From contig CM069601.1 in assembly GCA_035771175.1 (NCBI GenBank), forward strand, positions 3,370,001 to 3,434,000: a stretch of DNA of 64,000 bases. Direction: 5' to 3'. Position numbers and translations under genes: made by a program. Below, piece after piece: positions 23,067 through 32,950 of the stretch (position 1 is the first letter of the stretch; each line of letters starts with the position of its first letter). The notes under the pieces are model-generated. The model was not told the DNA's origin. It made no database searches and worked only from the letters and a program-made list of their open reading frames with translations. Source of the DNA: Paratinospora sagittata. Lineage: Eukaryota; Streptophyta; Magnoliopsida; Ranunculales; Menispermaceae.

Positions 23067-24259
23067 TCACATAACACTGCAACTGCTGGTATTTTCATCA
23101 CTGAAGTAGTGAGCATAAGGGGGGTCAGGTGGTGGCACGTAAGGGTACCTAACTGGGGGGTACAATTGCTGGGCATTTGGGCGCATATGGTTCATCATCA
23201 TGTACTGTTGCTGATATGGGTCTAGCCCTGGCGCACCTTGGAAGTAGCCACCGACACCACCAACACCACCACCCATGGCTGCTTGTGCTGGAAGGCCTTG
23301 AACTGCTGGAATATTACCCATCTGAGCCATGGGAGGCATGTGACCCATGGGCAAATGACCCATATGAGCATGCCCAGCACCACCATTCATCTGATGCCCA
23401 CCACCTACACCATGTGTGACATCCATCCCATGGATCCCATGATGCATGTTGTTCATCACTTGCACCCCCCCATCATTCTTCCCACTCCCACCACCACCTT
23501 TCTTTCCACCATTATTATTATTGTTATTGTTGTTGTTTCCACCACCACCACCATTTTTGCCACCATTTTTAGCAGCAGTACCACCACCATTTTGATTCTG
23601 ATTTCCACCATTATTTCCACCACCACCCTTTTTTCCACTACTAGCATTTTTTGCATCATTTCCCTTCACATCACCACCTTTCTTGCCACCATTTGGGGGA
23701 TTACCCATCACGGGTTTCAACTTGTTGAGTGGATGATGGGGATCATCAAGATCATCATCAAACTCATCATCATCAAAATCATCATCATCAAAGTCATCAA
23801 AATCATCATCTTCATCACTGAAATCATCTTCCTCTGGCAAGCTGAACTTAACTGATTTCTGATCTTTCGTGCCTGGTGGTGGCATCATCATGCCCTTGAA
23901 TTGGGGTGGTAGTTTCAGATCATTGAGCCCTTTTAGTTGCTGAAGTTGTTGAAGTTGTTGTTGAAGCTGTTGTTGTTGCTGTGGATTCAGCTTTGGTTGT
24001 TGCTGTTGCTGCTGTTGTTCTTTACCACCACCGCCACCCTTCTTGTTATCTTTACCTCCTTTGCCATTATCAACTTGCATGTTCTTGAACATGTTGTTTA
24101 GCTGTTGATTTTGGTGGTTATTGTTTGAGGCCTTTGAAGCCCCCCAAATCTCTGCATGTTTCCCTGATTTTGCAAGCTTTTTAATCAGTGTTGCAGGGTC
24201 TACATCTCCTAAAACTGTCACCTTCCCCTGTTCTGCATCTATGTTGGTAGTATACACAC
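23067..24259 (-). CDS. HIPP: HIPP exon 3
   Basis: Starts after a TTTTAG acceptor with [20 protein letters not shown], completing the HMA domain, and runs through the low-complexity tail to CSVM and TGA at 23067-23069. The open frame extends 46 bases upstream of the splice site, which is intron sequence. Confidence 0.92.
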
Positions 24260-24738
24260 CTAAAACAAAGACATCAAAATCCAACAAAAAATCAAATGAT
24301 TTCAAATACCCATTTCATAAATCAAAGAGCTTCTACAAAAAAAATAAAGTTATTTTAACAAAAAAGAAAGTGGTCAAAAAATGAAGAAAAATACCATCAA
24401 TTTTCTGCAACAGTTTCTTTACTTTCTGCCTACACCCATCACAGTGTATGTTCACCTTGAGAACACAAGTCTGCAAGCACCAAAGCAACCCAAAAACAAA
24501 TTAAAAAAGGAAAGATAACAGAGAAAAAACAGAGTTATAAAGCACAAAAGAAGAGATTTTTGCTCAGACAATAAACAAATGAGACTCCAAAAGAAAGACA
24601 TTCCAGATCTTGAGTTCAGAACAAGCAAAGTCATTAAAAGCAAACCCAAAAAAAAAAAATAGAAGAAGAAGAAGAAGAAGAAGAAAGAAGCCAAATAAGC
24701 TTGCTTACCCTGCTCCTTATGAACTCTTCTTTACTCAT
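23067..24738 (-). CDS. HIPP: heavy metal-associated isoprenylated plant protein (HIPP), 3 exons, about 432 aa
   Basis: The spliced product starts [10 protein letters not shown] and enters an HMA metal-binding domain (residues about 11-72) with the metal site CDGC at residues 20-23. The rest is low complexity: a poly-Gln block, a long Asp/Glu stretch ([19 protein letters not shown]), Gly/Asn/Lys repeats, then His/Met/Gly- and Pro/Tyr-rich parts. It ends CSVM, a CaaX box for prenylation, so the protein is probably tethered to membranes. HIPPs bind metals such as Cu, Zn or Cd and some act in stress signalling or as pathogen susceptibility factors. The MSKEEF...[13 protein letters not shown] start resembles the Arabidopsis HIPP32/HIPP33 group. 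Introns 24260-24394 and 24471-24708 have GT-AG ends and conserved phase. All exons are open; there is no sign of decay. Confidence 0.95.
24395..24470 (-). CDS. HIPP: HIPP exon 2
   Basis: 76 bp between a CAG acceptor and a GTATTT donor. It encodes [20 protein letters not shown] and LQKID plus the first base of a Gly codon, which is the first half of the HMA domain with the CxxC site. Confidence 0.9.
24658..24690. repeat. (AAG)n run in HIPP intron 1
   Basis: A run of agaagaagaagaag triplets lies within the intron between exons 1 and 2. Confidence 0.85.
24709..24738 (-). CDS. HIPP: HIPP exon 1
   Basis: ATG at 24738 gives [10 protein letters not shown], then the donor GTAAGC. The start agrees with the MSKEEF start known for this HIPP group. 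An upstream acceptor-like site (ctctgtttcag, exon resuming at 24797) suggests an intron in the 5' untranslated region. Confidence 0.85.
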
Positions 24739-25009
24739 ATCTTCCACAACTTGGAGGTATGCAACAATGGAGGAAGAGATCTGATTAACAGAACCCTCTG
24801 AAACAGAGGAAATGAATTAAAAAGAAAAACAAAAAAAACAACAACAAGTAGTCCTTTCTTCTCTTCTTGATTTTGTCGGTTTTATGAAGCTAAAACACAG
24901 ACTACAGAGTGTAGAATGAGAGTAAACAAATGGAGTTTGAGCAGTCTTAAATGCAGTTAAGAGAGATTGCAGCATAGGCGGTGGGTAGACATTTAAATGT
25001 CTTCTCTAT

Positions 25010-25049
<40 letters not shown>

Positions 25050-25140
25050 CTTTCCTCTATTTCAGGGTTTGTTTTGTTTTCTTTCTTTCTTTCTTACAAT
25101 TTCCTGAGTGGGAGAGCTCCAAAGCTTATATCTTGATTTG
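24739..25140 (-). promoter_or_regulatory. HIPP 5' leader and core promoter region
   Basis: On the minus strand a TATA-like gatataagc (about 25133-25125) is followed by a (GA)n tract (complement of tctctc at about 25010-25046) and the A/T-rich leader. A polypyrimidine tract and CAG at 24798-24810 could be the end of a leader intron. The TATA and transcription start assignments are inferred. Confidence 0.4.
25010..25046. repeat. (TC)n microsatellite in HIPP leader
   Basis: About 14 consecutive TC units following tctctatctctccatc. GA/TC tracts are common in plant 5' leaders and promoters. Confidence 0.9.
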
Positions 25141-25532
25141 TGAACCACTGTGCCGGATGGCACTGCTTAACGTAACCTATCAACTCGTTTTATCTCCCAC
25201 CAGGCGGCAAGCCTCCCTTCTTAGTGGGTCCCATCACACTTCTCACTTTGATTTGATCAATGCATCCCAACCATCCAATCATCATCTCCAACATGTAATT
25301 ACACCAATATAACAGTAATTTTAATTATTAATGTGAAGACCAATACTTGGGTTTAGGTTGATAGTCCTTAAAAAATAAAAAAATTTTATAAATATTATTA
25401 AAATTTAAATAATAATTATTTTACTCTAGTTTAACTATTAAAAGTTCAGTCACCTAACACACAAGGACCACGTGAGCTGGAATGTAGAGCAGTTAACAAG
25501 ATGTCTTTTGAAAGACGTATTTTATAAAAAAA

Positions 25533-25588
25533 AAATTGTACGAAAGACGTTTTTTGAAAAGACGTCTTCCATACAATTTTTTTTTTTT
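25533..25588. repeat. small hairpin next to the fold-back element
   Basis: aaaattgtacgaaagacgtt pairs with aagacgtcttccatacaatt about 20 bases on, forming a short stem. The same aagacgtctt word recurs in the arms of the neighbouring large fold-back. Confidence 0.6.
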
Positions 25589-25599
25589 AAATGAAAGAC

Positions 25600-26490
25600 A
25601 CTTCTATAAATAAATAAAAAATTGTTTAATAGAAGACATGTTTTCAAAAGAAACATTTCATATAGATTTTTTTTTCTTTTTTTTTGGACTCATCATTTTT
25701 TTTTTTTCAAAAGACGTCTTTCTTTTTTTTTAAAGGAAGGTGACGATGATGAAGGTAAAAAAATAGTAAAATTCTTAAAAGTTATGTTTAATTTATAGAA
25801 TTTTTTTTGAAAAATATTTTATTTCTCTTTAAAATAAAAATACAGTACATCTATTGACGACAATTCTTATTATAATTTTTTATAATTATAGTAATAATTC
25901 TATTTTTCTACATCTACTATTAGATTTTCAGAAAAATAAAAAAAATCACAGCCATATAATTTCCTTTTAAAAAATTATTTCCTACTTTTGAAGTATTTCT
26001 TGATAGATTGTCACTTTACAATTATAGTAATAATTCAATTTTTCTACCTACCGTTTCAAAGCATTATTGTACAAAGTAGACAATCTGTCAAGAAATACTT
26101 CAAAAGTAGGAAATATTTCTTTAAAAGGAAATTATATGGCTGTAATATTTTTATTTTTCTAAAAATCTTTTTGTTTAATAGTAGATGTAGAAAAATAGAA
26201 TTATTACAATAATTGTAAAAAATAATAATAAGAATTGTAGTCAATAGATGTAGTGTATTTTTATTTTAAAGAGAAATAAAGAATCTTTCAAAAGAAATTT
26301 TATAAATTGAACATAACATTCAAAAATTCTACTGCATTTTTACCTTCATCATCGCCACATTCTTTTAAAAAAAAAAGGAAGGCGTCTTTTGAAAAGAAAA
26401 AAATGGTGAGTCCAAAAAAAAGAAAAAAAATTTGTATGAAAGCATTAAATAATTTTATTTATTTATTTATAAAAAGACGTCTTCTATTCA
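25600..26490. mobile_element. large fold-back (inverted repeat) element, about 0.9 kb
   Basis: Two arms of about 410 bp are inverted copies around a loop of roughly 65 bp centred near 26045. Examples: cctacttttgaagtatttct (25980) pairs with agaaatacttcaaaagtagg (26091); ggtgacgatgatgaaggta pairs with taccttcatcatcgccaca; caaaagacgtctttc pairs with ggaaggcgtcttttg. No coding sequence. It could be a Mutator-like or other fold-back MITE; superfamily and target duplication are not settled. Confidence 0.8.
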
Positions 26491-27469
26491 AAAAAGAAAA
26501 AAATATATATTGAATGTATACTTGACAAAAAAATTACAAAATTAAAAAAATAAAAAATTTAGGAAGGCTTGGTTTCAGGGTTGAGCTTGGTTATGTTATG
26601 AAATTATTGTTAGCATGTGTTGAGTGGTCACCAGAAGATGCAGGAGATTAGATAAACAAACAGAAGGAAAGACAGGTGAATGAACCTGTCACACAGACAA
26701 AAAAAAAAGGCTAAATTTGGGAGGTTATATTAAATAAGCTATGAATGTACTGAATGTATAGCACTAGTTTACACTGGCCACTGGGATACCTTTATGTTGT
26801 AGGGTACCCTTTTGTGTACTATTTAATGGCTGTCATGACTTCATAACATGGGAGATTAATTTTGTGAAAAAATAAGGGTTTTTTTTTTCAAAATTATAAA
26901 AAAAAAAAAATTGAGATAACAAAAAAAAACTTTTTACTTATTCAATTATTGAATTCACTTTCAATCATTTTTCAGATTTGCATGGTATTTCTTTTTAATA
27001 AAAAACTGTTTTATTTTTTCAAACATTTTTCTAAGTCTTTTACACATTAAAAAAAAATGTTTCAAAGTATAATAAGCTTTGTAGTTATGTAATTTTTACT
27101 CTTACTTATTTATATTATCATGATGATGACATTTTTCTTTCTAATTTCACTCTTCAATTAGGTTATAATTCTGTTGCATTTACCACCTACATGCAATTGT
27201 ATACTTTGCTCTTTTCTTTTCTTTTTCTTTTTCTTTTTCTTTTTGCTTTAATATTTTAAAATTATATATTCCTTATTTATTGTTTTATTTGATATGATCA
27301 TTTTTTTTCTTTACCTCTCTAATCTCCCATTGTCAATTATGATATCTGCAAATGCTGTAGTAATTATAGGTTTAATGTTATTACAATTCTTACCCTCCAA
27401 GCAATGCATCAAATACTTCAGTTATCAAGTGTAGATTTAAACATACTCCTACTTTCACCCACTAAGGCA
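26491..27469. other. intergenic, no gene recognised
   Basis: AT-rich with several A and T runs and a cttttt-repeat tract at about 27210-27245. No recognisable coding sequence. Confidence 0.5.
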
Positions 27470-27486
27470 ATGCAAACACATTTATT
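27470..27486. repeat. target-site duplication of the LINE, 3' side copy
   Basis: atgcaaacacatttatt, identical over 17 bases to 32029-32045 on the other side of the LINE. Confidence 0.95.
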
Positions 27487-27528
27487 TTTTTTGGAAAGGT
27501 AAAGAGGGGGAACACCCAACAAGAACAA

Positions 27529-30500
27529 TTAACACACTACATCACGAACTTTCCTAGGCCAAGTAAACCCAGTTGCATCTTCCCTCATAATATTGGATAA
27601 GCCACGGGGAGGGAAAGACAGGAAACACACTCCCCGATTGAACTTCAAAGCCTCAGTAGCCAAATAGTCTGCTGCTCTATTACCTTCTCTATAAATGTGC
27701 TCAACTTGAACTATCCAATCTCTCTGAAGGAGTCTTCTACACTCATTTACCAAGTTGGAAAGGCTAAGCTGCGGCATACTGTTGCCTTTTAACCAACCAG
27801 CCACCATAGCCGAATCTGTTTCGAAGACTATAGAACGATGACCCTCCTCCCAAGCAAGACGTAAGCCATGAACAGCAGCCCATAATTCAGCTTCAGTTGC
27901 AGTACAAGAACCAATATTAGCCACAAACCCCCTCAACCACTGACCACGATAGTCACGGAGAAGACCGCCACCCCCTGCTCGCGATGAAGCATTCTTAAGA
28001 CATCCATCAGTATTAAGCTTAGTCCAACCATGGTTGGGAGCACACCAGCCTACCATCTTCACCCTCTCTATCAGTCCAGCACCATGGACCGCCACTTGGG
28101 CTCGAAAAGCATGAATGATTTCAGCCACTTTCCCTTTAAGCCAAGCCATGCTATACTCGAAGTGAAAACGAAGATTATGAAAAGCTAAGTCATTCCTCCA
28201 TTTCCAAAGAGCCCACACGGCAACTGCAAAGTAGGAAGCCCAGTCATAGTCAACATTACAGTCATTAACGCCAGCAAGATTATGAGCAAGCCAGCTTTGG
28301 AAATCCAAATTGCTCTGAAGATGATACTCAACTGGCTGCAATAGACGCTTCCATAATTGCACAGCTCTAGAGCAATTTCGAAAAATATGATCAACATCCT
28401 CGATACATCCCACACATTCAATACAGTCAGATGCCATGGTGAAACCCCTTTTCATCCGCTCAGCATTGCACATGATCTTTCGATGCGCAACCATCCACAA
28501 AAAAGTCTTGCATCTTTGAGGAACTTTAAGCTTCCAAATCATCCTCCAAAGGAAAGTAGGATCTCCCATAAGAGTGCCAGTAGAAATAGTATAAGCAGAG
28601 GACACCGTTAATATGCCACTCTTAGAAGCTCCCCAACATATGCCATCTGCAACCTCCTCCTCATCCCATAAGAGCACAGCAGCAAGTTTATTTTCAACCT
28701 CAAAAGGGAGTAAACCTGATAGAGCATTCCAGTCCCACCCTGAGCCCTTCACCCAATAGCTTGAGACAGGCCTATACATCTCCACCAAACTCAGATCCCG
28801 CATTTTCATATTGATTAAGGCCACCTCACCTACCCATGTATCAAGCCAAAAAAGAGTGTCCTTACCATTACGAACTAGAGCCCGCACTCCGCTACGTAAA
28901 ATAGGCGAGGCTTTAACAATGCCCCGCCACGCATTGGAAGCCCCATTCTTAGGCTGCAACCTATCAATAGTAGCTTCCCGATGCAGATACTTCATGGAAA
29001 CAACTCTGGCCCAAAAACTATTCTTATCTGTAATTAGTTTCCATCCCAATTTGGCCAAAAAAGCCAAGTTCATATAAGCCATACTCTTAATGCCAAGACC
29101 ACCGTCCTCCATATGTTTGATGATGATTTCCCACTTAATGAGGTGGACGCCCTGCTTCTCATTAGACCCTTCCCATAGAAAACGTCGAACTAATTTATCA
29201 ATGGTATTACACACCCCTATTGGTAACAACATAGTCTGCATGATGTACATGGGAATAGAGTTAAGCACCGATTTAACTAGAACCAATCTACCCGCAAAGG
29301 ACAAGAATTTTGTCTTCCACCCCTCCAATCGAGTAGTCACTCTCTCAATGATGTACTGAAAATCGGCAGGTCGGACCCTCCCATGAATGGAGGGAGCACC
29401 AAGATACCGACCCAAGTTTTCCGTAAGGGGAATACCAGAGATAGTAGATATGTCTTGAGCCACCGCAAGCTCCACATTGTGAGATACAAATATATGAGAT
29501 TTCTGGTAGTTAACTCTTTGGCCCGAGCACGCACAAAATAAATCCAGGCACTTCATAATAACCTTTATCTGCTCTGTAGAAGCTTCCGCAAACAAAACCA
29601 TATCATCTGCAAAGAAAAGGTGGGAGATAAAAGGACCATTACGAGAAAGCTGTATGGGTTTCCATTCCTTTCGCTCCACTGCCCCATTAATCAAATGACC
29701 CAATCTTTCAATACACAGAACAAAAAGATAAGGTGAAATTGCATCCCCTTGCCGAACTCCACGCTCAGGAGAGAAACAATCCAAAAGATCCCCATTCCAG
29801 ACAATCGACATCCTAGAGGAAGAGACACAATGCATCACATTTCGGATCCACCCATCACCGAGACCAATCTCCTTCAACGAGTCTTTAATAAAATCCCAAG
29901 ATAATCGATCATAGGCCTTTTCAAGATCAATTTTAATTGTCATATGAGATACACCACTCTTCTTAGTTCTCATTGAATGAAGGACTTCTTGATACACAAT
30001 GACATTATCTGTAATTTGGCGACCAGGAACAAAGCTGCTTTGGTTGGGAGAAACAAGACTAGGGAGGATCATCTTTAGCCTATTTGTCATAGCTTTTGTA
30101 ATCACTTTATAGCCCACGTTGCAGAGACTTATAGGTCTAAGCTGGGACAATAATTCAAGCTGCTGAACCTTCGGTACTAATACCAACAAAGTATCATTGA
30201 TCCCATCTGGAAGCTTTCCTGACACCCAAAAGTCTTGAACAAGCTTGTAGACAGAAGGCCCCACTGTAGGCCAGAGGCGTTGATAAAAACCTGCATGAAT
30301 ACCATCCGGGCCTGGCGCTTTGAAGGGAGCCATATCAAATAAAGCCTGACGAATCTCTTCAATCTCAAAGGGCTGATGAATCCTTGTCATGACAGCACCA
30401 TCTAGAATTGGAAAACCCCCTTTAGGAAAATCAGACATATCCCCGCAAGGTTCTTTTGAAAATAACCTGGTATAAAAATCTTGAATTAGATGCTTCAACT

Positions 30501-31710
30501 GAGCTGAATCTGAGACCCAATGTCCATCTGCACCTTTTAACCTCTCAATGACATTCCTACTCCGACGAATGACTGTAGTAGCGTGATAGAACTTGGTATT
30601 GCGGTCACCCGAAAGGATCCAGTCGGCTCTAGATTTCTGAAACCACGAAAGTTCTTCTTGATACAGCACAAGGTCCAGCTCCTTCTTAAGCTTAGATTCC
30701 AAAAGATGAATACGGTGTGTAGGGTGTTTAGATAAGACACGTTGAATGCCTGCAAGTCTCGCCCAGAGCCTCTTCTTCCTCCTAGAAATACTCCCAAACT
30801 CGGTACTATTCCATGAAGTAAGGACCGAGGCTATATGCCGATTATTTGTATCCAAAGATTGGTCACGACTCCAGTTCTCCTTAATAACATTGTAAAATCT
30901 CGGATGAGTCAGCCAAGCTGCCTGAAATTTAAACTGCGTTGGCCTCACAGTGGCACTTGAACCCTTTAAACGAACCAAGATAGGAACATGGTCGGAGTGA
31001 AGTTTAGGAAGGTGGCTCACTCTAGCGTCCTCAAACATATGCCTCCAAGCTAAATTACATAAAACTCTATCCAGGCGAGCTCCCTTAAACTGATCCCCTA
31101 TACCCCTACTCCAAGTATAGGCTTGTCCGGAAAATCCCATGTCCAGCAAACCATGGTCAAAAATCCAATCCCCAAAACTAGAGCTGCCGTGATGAGCCAC
31201 AGCATTCCCACTACTAACTTCTTCGGAACATACCACCGCATTAAAATCGCCCGCAATAATCCAAGGCTCACTCATATCAAAAACATTCTTATTAAGATCC
31301 CTCCATAACAGCTTCTTCAAGCTGGCTGTAGGACTACCATAAACAACAGATAACAACCACTGATGCATACTACTATCCCGAACCCTCATATGTATAAACT
31401 GGGGATGAGTAGCAATAATATTTATTTGACAAGAACTATGCCAGAACACCCAAATACCACCACTGAAACCCAATGATTCTACCCGGACCCATTCATCAAA
31501 ACCCAGCTTTTTACAGAGAATATCTGCCTGAGATCCACTCACTTTGGGCTCTAACAACCCCAATATGCCTGGTTTATGCATCTTAAGCAGGTCTTTCAGG
31601 GAACGGTGAAACTCCTTCGAAGCCGCCCCTTGACAATTCCAGATCATAAAATCCATAAAAACAAGATAAAATAGGCTACCCACCCCTACCGAAGACCAAA
31701 AAATTGACAA
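27529..31710 (-). CDS. LINE ORF2: endonuclease, reverse transcriptase, zf-RVT, RNase H (1393 codons; likely start 31656)
   Basis: Unbroken frame. Residues about 19-245 are an APE-like endonuclease with WNCQG, LLEPK, GDFNAV and HSDHVP, i.e. the expected Asn, Glu, Asp-Asn and Asp-His catalytic residues. Residues about 460-745 are the reverse transcriptase with LRPISLCNVGYKVITKAMTN, KIDLEKAYDRLSWDF, GVRQGDAISPYLF and the active site FADD (residues 700-703, 29602-29613). A zf-RVT Cys/His region follows (about 1093-1111, CIECVGCIEDVDHIFRNC). Residues about 1225-1355 are RNase H with NTDG, EAEL, ETDSAM and RAADYLA, keeping the acidic residues. The enzyme nicks the target and copies the RNA in place. 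ATG 31710 gives 18 extra residues; the endonuclease proper starts at the ATG 31656. It lies 8 bp after ORF1. Confidence 0.95.
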   Translation of the reverse strand: MSIFWSSVGVGSLFYLVFMDFMIWNCQGAASKEFHRSLKDLLKMHKPGILGLLEPKVSGSQADILCKKLGFDEWVRVESLGFSGGIWVFWHSSCQINIIATHPQFIHMRVRDSSMHQWLLSVVYGSPTASLKKLLWRDLNKNVFDMSEPWIIAGDFNAVVCSEEVSSGNAVAHHGSSSFGDWIFDHGLLDMGFSGQAYTWSRGIGDQFKGARLDRVLCNLAWRHMFEDARVSHLPKLHSDHVPILVRLKGSSATVRPTQFKFQAAWLTHPRFYNVIKENWSRDQSLDTNNRHIASVLTSWNSTEFGSISRRKKRLWARLAGIQRVLSKHPTHRIHLLESKLKKELDLVLYQEELSWFQKSRADWILSGDRNTKFYHATTVIRRSRNVIERLKGADGHWVSDSAQLKHLIQDFYTRLFSKEPCGDMSDFPKGGFPILDGAVMTRIHQPFEIEEIRQALFDMAPFKAPGPDGIHAGFYQRLWPTVGPSVYKLVQDFWVSGKLPDGINDTLLVLVPKVQQLELLSQLRPISLCNVGYKVITKAMTNRLKMILPSLVSPNQSSFVPGRQITDNVIVYQEVLHSMRTKKSGVSHMTIKIDLEKAYDRLSWDFIKDSLKEIGLGDGWIRNVMHCVSSSRMSIVWNGDLLDCFSPERGVRQGDAISPYLFVLCIERLGHLINGAVERKEWKPIQLSRNGPFISHLFFADDMVLFAEASTEQIKVIMKCLDLFCACSGQRVNYQKSHIFVSHNVELAVAQDISTISGIPLTENLGRYLGAPSIHGRVRPADFQYIIERVTTRLEGWKTKFLSFAGRLVLVKSVLNSIPMYIMQTMLLPIGVCNTIDKLVRRFLWEGSNEKQGVHLIKWEIIIKHMEDGGLGIKSMAYMNLAFLAKLGWKLITDKNSFWARVVSMKYLHREATIDRLQPKNGASNAWRGIVKASPILRSGVRALVRNGKDTLFWLDTWVGEVALINMKMRDLSLVEMYRPVSSYWVKGSGWDWNALSGLLPFEVENKLAAVLLWDEEEVADGICWGASKSGILTVSSAYTISTGTLMGDPTFLWRMIWKLKVPQRCKTFLWMVAHRKIMCNAERMKRGFTMASDCIECVGCIEDVDHIFRNCSRAVQLWKRLLQPVEYHLQSNLDFQSWLAHNLAGVNDCNVDYDWASYFAVAVWALWKWRNDLAFHNLRFHFEYSMAWLKGKVAEIIHAFRAQVAVHGAGLIERVKMVGWCAPNHGWTKLNTDGCLKNASSRAGGGGLLRDYRGQWLRGFVANIGSCTATEAELWAAVHGLRLAWEEGHRSIVFETDSAMVAGWLKGNSMPQLSLSNLVNECRRLLQRDWIVQVEHIYREGNRAADYLATEALKFNRGVCFLSFPPRGLSNIMREDATGFTWPRKVRDVVC

Positions 31711-31718
31711 GCACGGCT

Positions 31719-32028
31719 TTAAGAGGAGAACCCTCCATCAACAATATCCATCCTCCCAAGCGATTCATCCTTGTCACTAGGAGCTTCGTTATGCACCCCC
31801 ACCAGATTGGCTGTTGTTCCACCAAGTTCCCGCCTACCAATAGCAGGAACATGCCCAGAGTCCACCACAATAGGAGGATCTTGATGATGTTCTGGTATCA
31901 AATTAATTGTATGATGAATACCCTCCATGTTCTCAACCTGATGCTGGGGATGAGAGACCACCGATCGAGAAATCAGCTGCCCTCTATTGGACTCACGCAC
32001 CACAATATGTTCCTCCGCAGCGGCAGCT
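31719..32028 (-). pseudogene. LINE ORF1, C-terminal end only (5' truncated)
   Basis: About 100 codons open to the truncation point and end GRMDIVDGGFSS and TAA, 8 bp before the longest ORF2 start. The sequence is low in recognisable domains. By position it is the tail of the RNA-binding ORF1 protein of plant L1 elements; the nucleic-acid-binding part is lost. The open frame continues a little into flanking DNA, which is accidental. Confidence 0.75.
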
Positions 32029-32045
32029 ATGCAAACACATTTATT
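32029..32045. repeat. target-site duplication of the LINE, 5' side copy
   Basis: Identical to 27470-27486 over 17 bases. Confidence 0.95.
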
Positions 32046-32466
32046 AAATAACATTCTGAGCAATATATATATATATTTGTCTTTTCATCTACCCATATAT
32101 CTATTTACATCACTTTTTTATATAAATAATTGAAAGCAATAAAGTTATGTCAAAGTTTGCTTTTGTCAGCTTAATTTCAGTCACTAAGTAGAGTATTAAT
32201 GAGTATTTTAGTCACCAATAGCATGCACAAACTTTACATTTATGTCTCAGTTCTCCCTATTTTACTTGGATAATTGGACGGCATCTTGGGTAGCATTAAA
32301 AAGCAAATCTCCAACCTTTGAGCCACGTGCCACGCTTCTTAGTCAATTAATTATATTTAAATTAATGCGTGAAATTATTATTAAATTTGCTCCTATTCGA
32401 GGTATATAGAACTATTATTTCCTCCCACAATACCCAACAAAAAAGGTCTCAATATTTTTTAGACGA
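32046..32466. other. intergenic, no gene recognised
   Basis: AT-rich sequence without recognisable coding content. Confidence 0.5.
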
Positions 32467-32640
32467 GCAATGTTAAATGAACTGTCAACACTATTTTTCG
32501 ATACTAACACTCTGTCTCTTTTACATATTTTAGGGATATGCGTATATATGAAGATGCTGCATAATATACCTATATTCTCAAAACATCCAAGAGAGTTTGG
32601 TGTTAGCGTCAAAAAATAACATTGACACTCAACATACATA
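32467..32640. mobile_element. small fold-back MITE-like element
   Basis: gtcaacactatttttcgata and ctaacactctgtctc (32484-32516) pair imperfectly with gagagtttggtgttagcg and tcaaaaaataacattgacac (32591-32628). About 170 bp, no coding sequence. The element class is not settled. Confidence 0.6.
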
Positions 32641-32749
32641 AAATATATATATTTTTTAGATTATAGGGACTAAGATGCCAGCATTATAATGAGAGACATA
32701 CAGGACTTGGACCTTTGATATAGGTCATGTTTGAAAGAGCTTTTCAAAA

Positions 32750-32950
32750 AAAAAATGATTAGTAGACACCTTTTTTGACATTGAAGGTGAGAGTAGTTGG
32801 ATCACCTAAATCACGCGACAGTGCCTCGTATCATGTAATTAACGCATGATACAAAATATCGTCATGTGATTCGAGGCAATCTAATCACTCTCACTTATAA
32901 TATCAAAAATGTATATTAAAAAAATATGTTAACGTAACATTACCCTTTCT
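32750..32950. mobile_element. second small fold-back MITE-like element
   Basis: ttgacattgaaggtgagagt (about 32775) pairs with ctctcacttataatatcaaa (about 32888), and gtatcatg pairs with catgatac at the centre near 32840, giving one long imperfect stem of about 140 bp. Confidence 0.65.

Larger units (their letters stand above)
27487..32028 (-). mobile_element. L1-type LINE, 5' truncated in ORF1, ORF2 intact (4542 bp)
   Basis: Flanked by a perfect 17-bp duplication. On the minus strand it begins inside ORF1, continues with a complete ORF2 and ends in a short A run (complement of the T run at 27487-27492). 5' truncation and variable-length target duplications are the signature of target-primed reverse transcription. 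Perfect duplications and an unbroken ORF2 suggest recent insertion. Confidence 0.95.

Noticed and set aside
23177..23855. Open frames on the plus strand across the HIPP gene, including a 205-codon frame
   Set aside because: They are antisense shadows of the repetitive GAT/CAT/GGT codons of HIPP exon 3 and have no family resemblance.
32415..32639. Minus-strand open frame of 74 codons
   Set aside because: It coincides with a fold-back MITE-like element and has no recognisable content.
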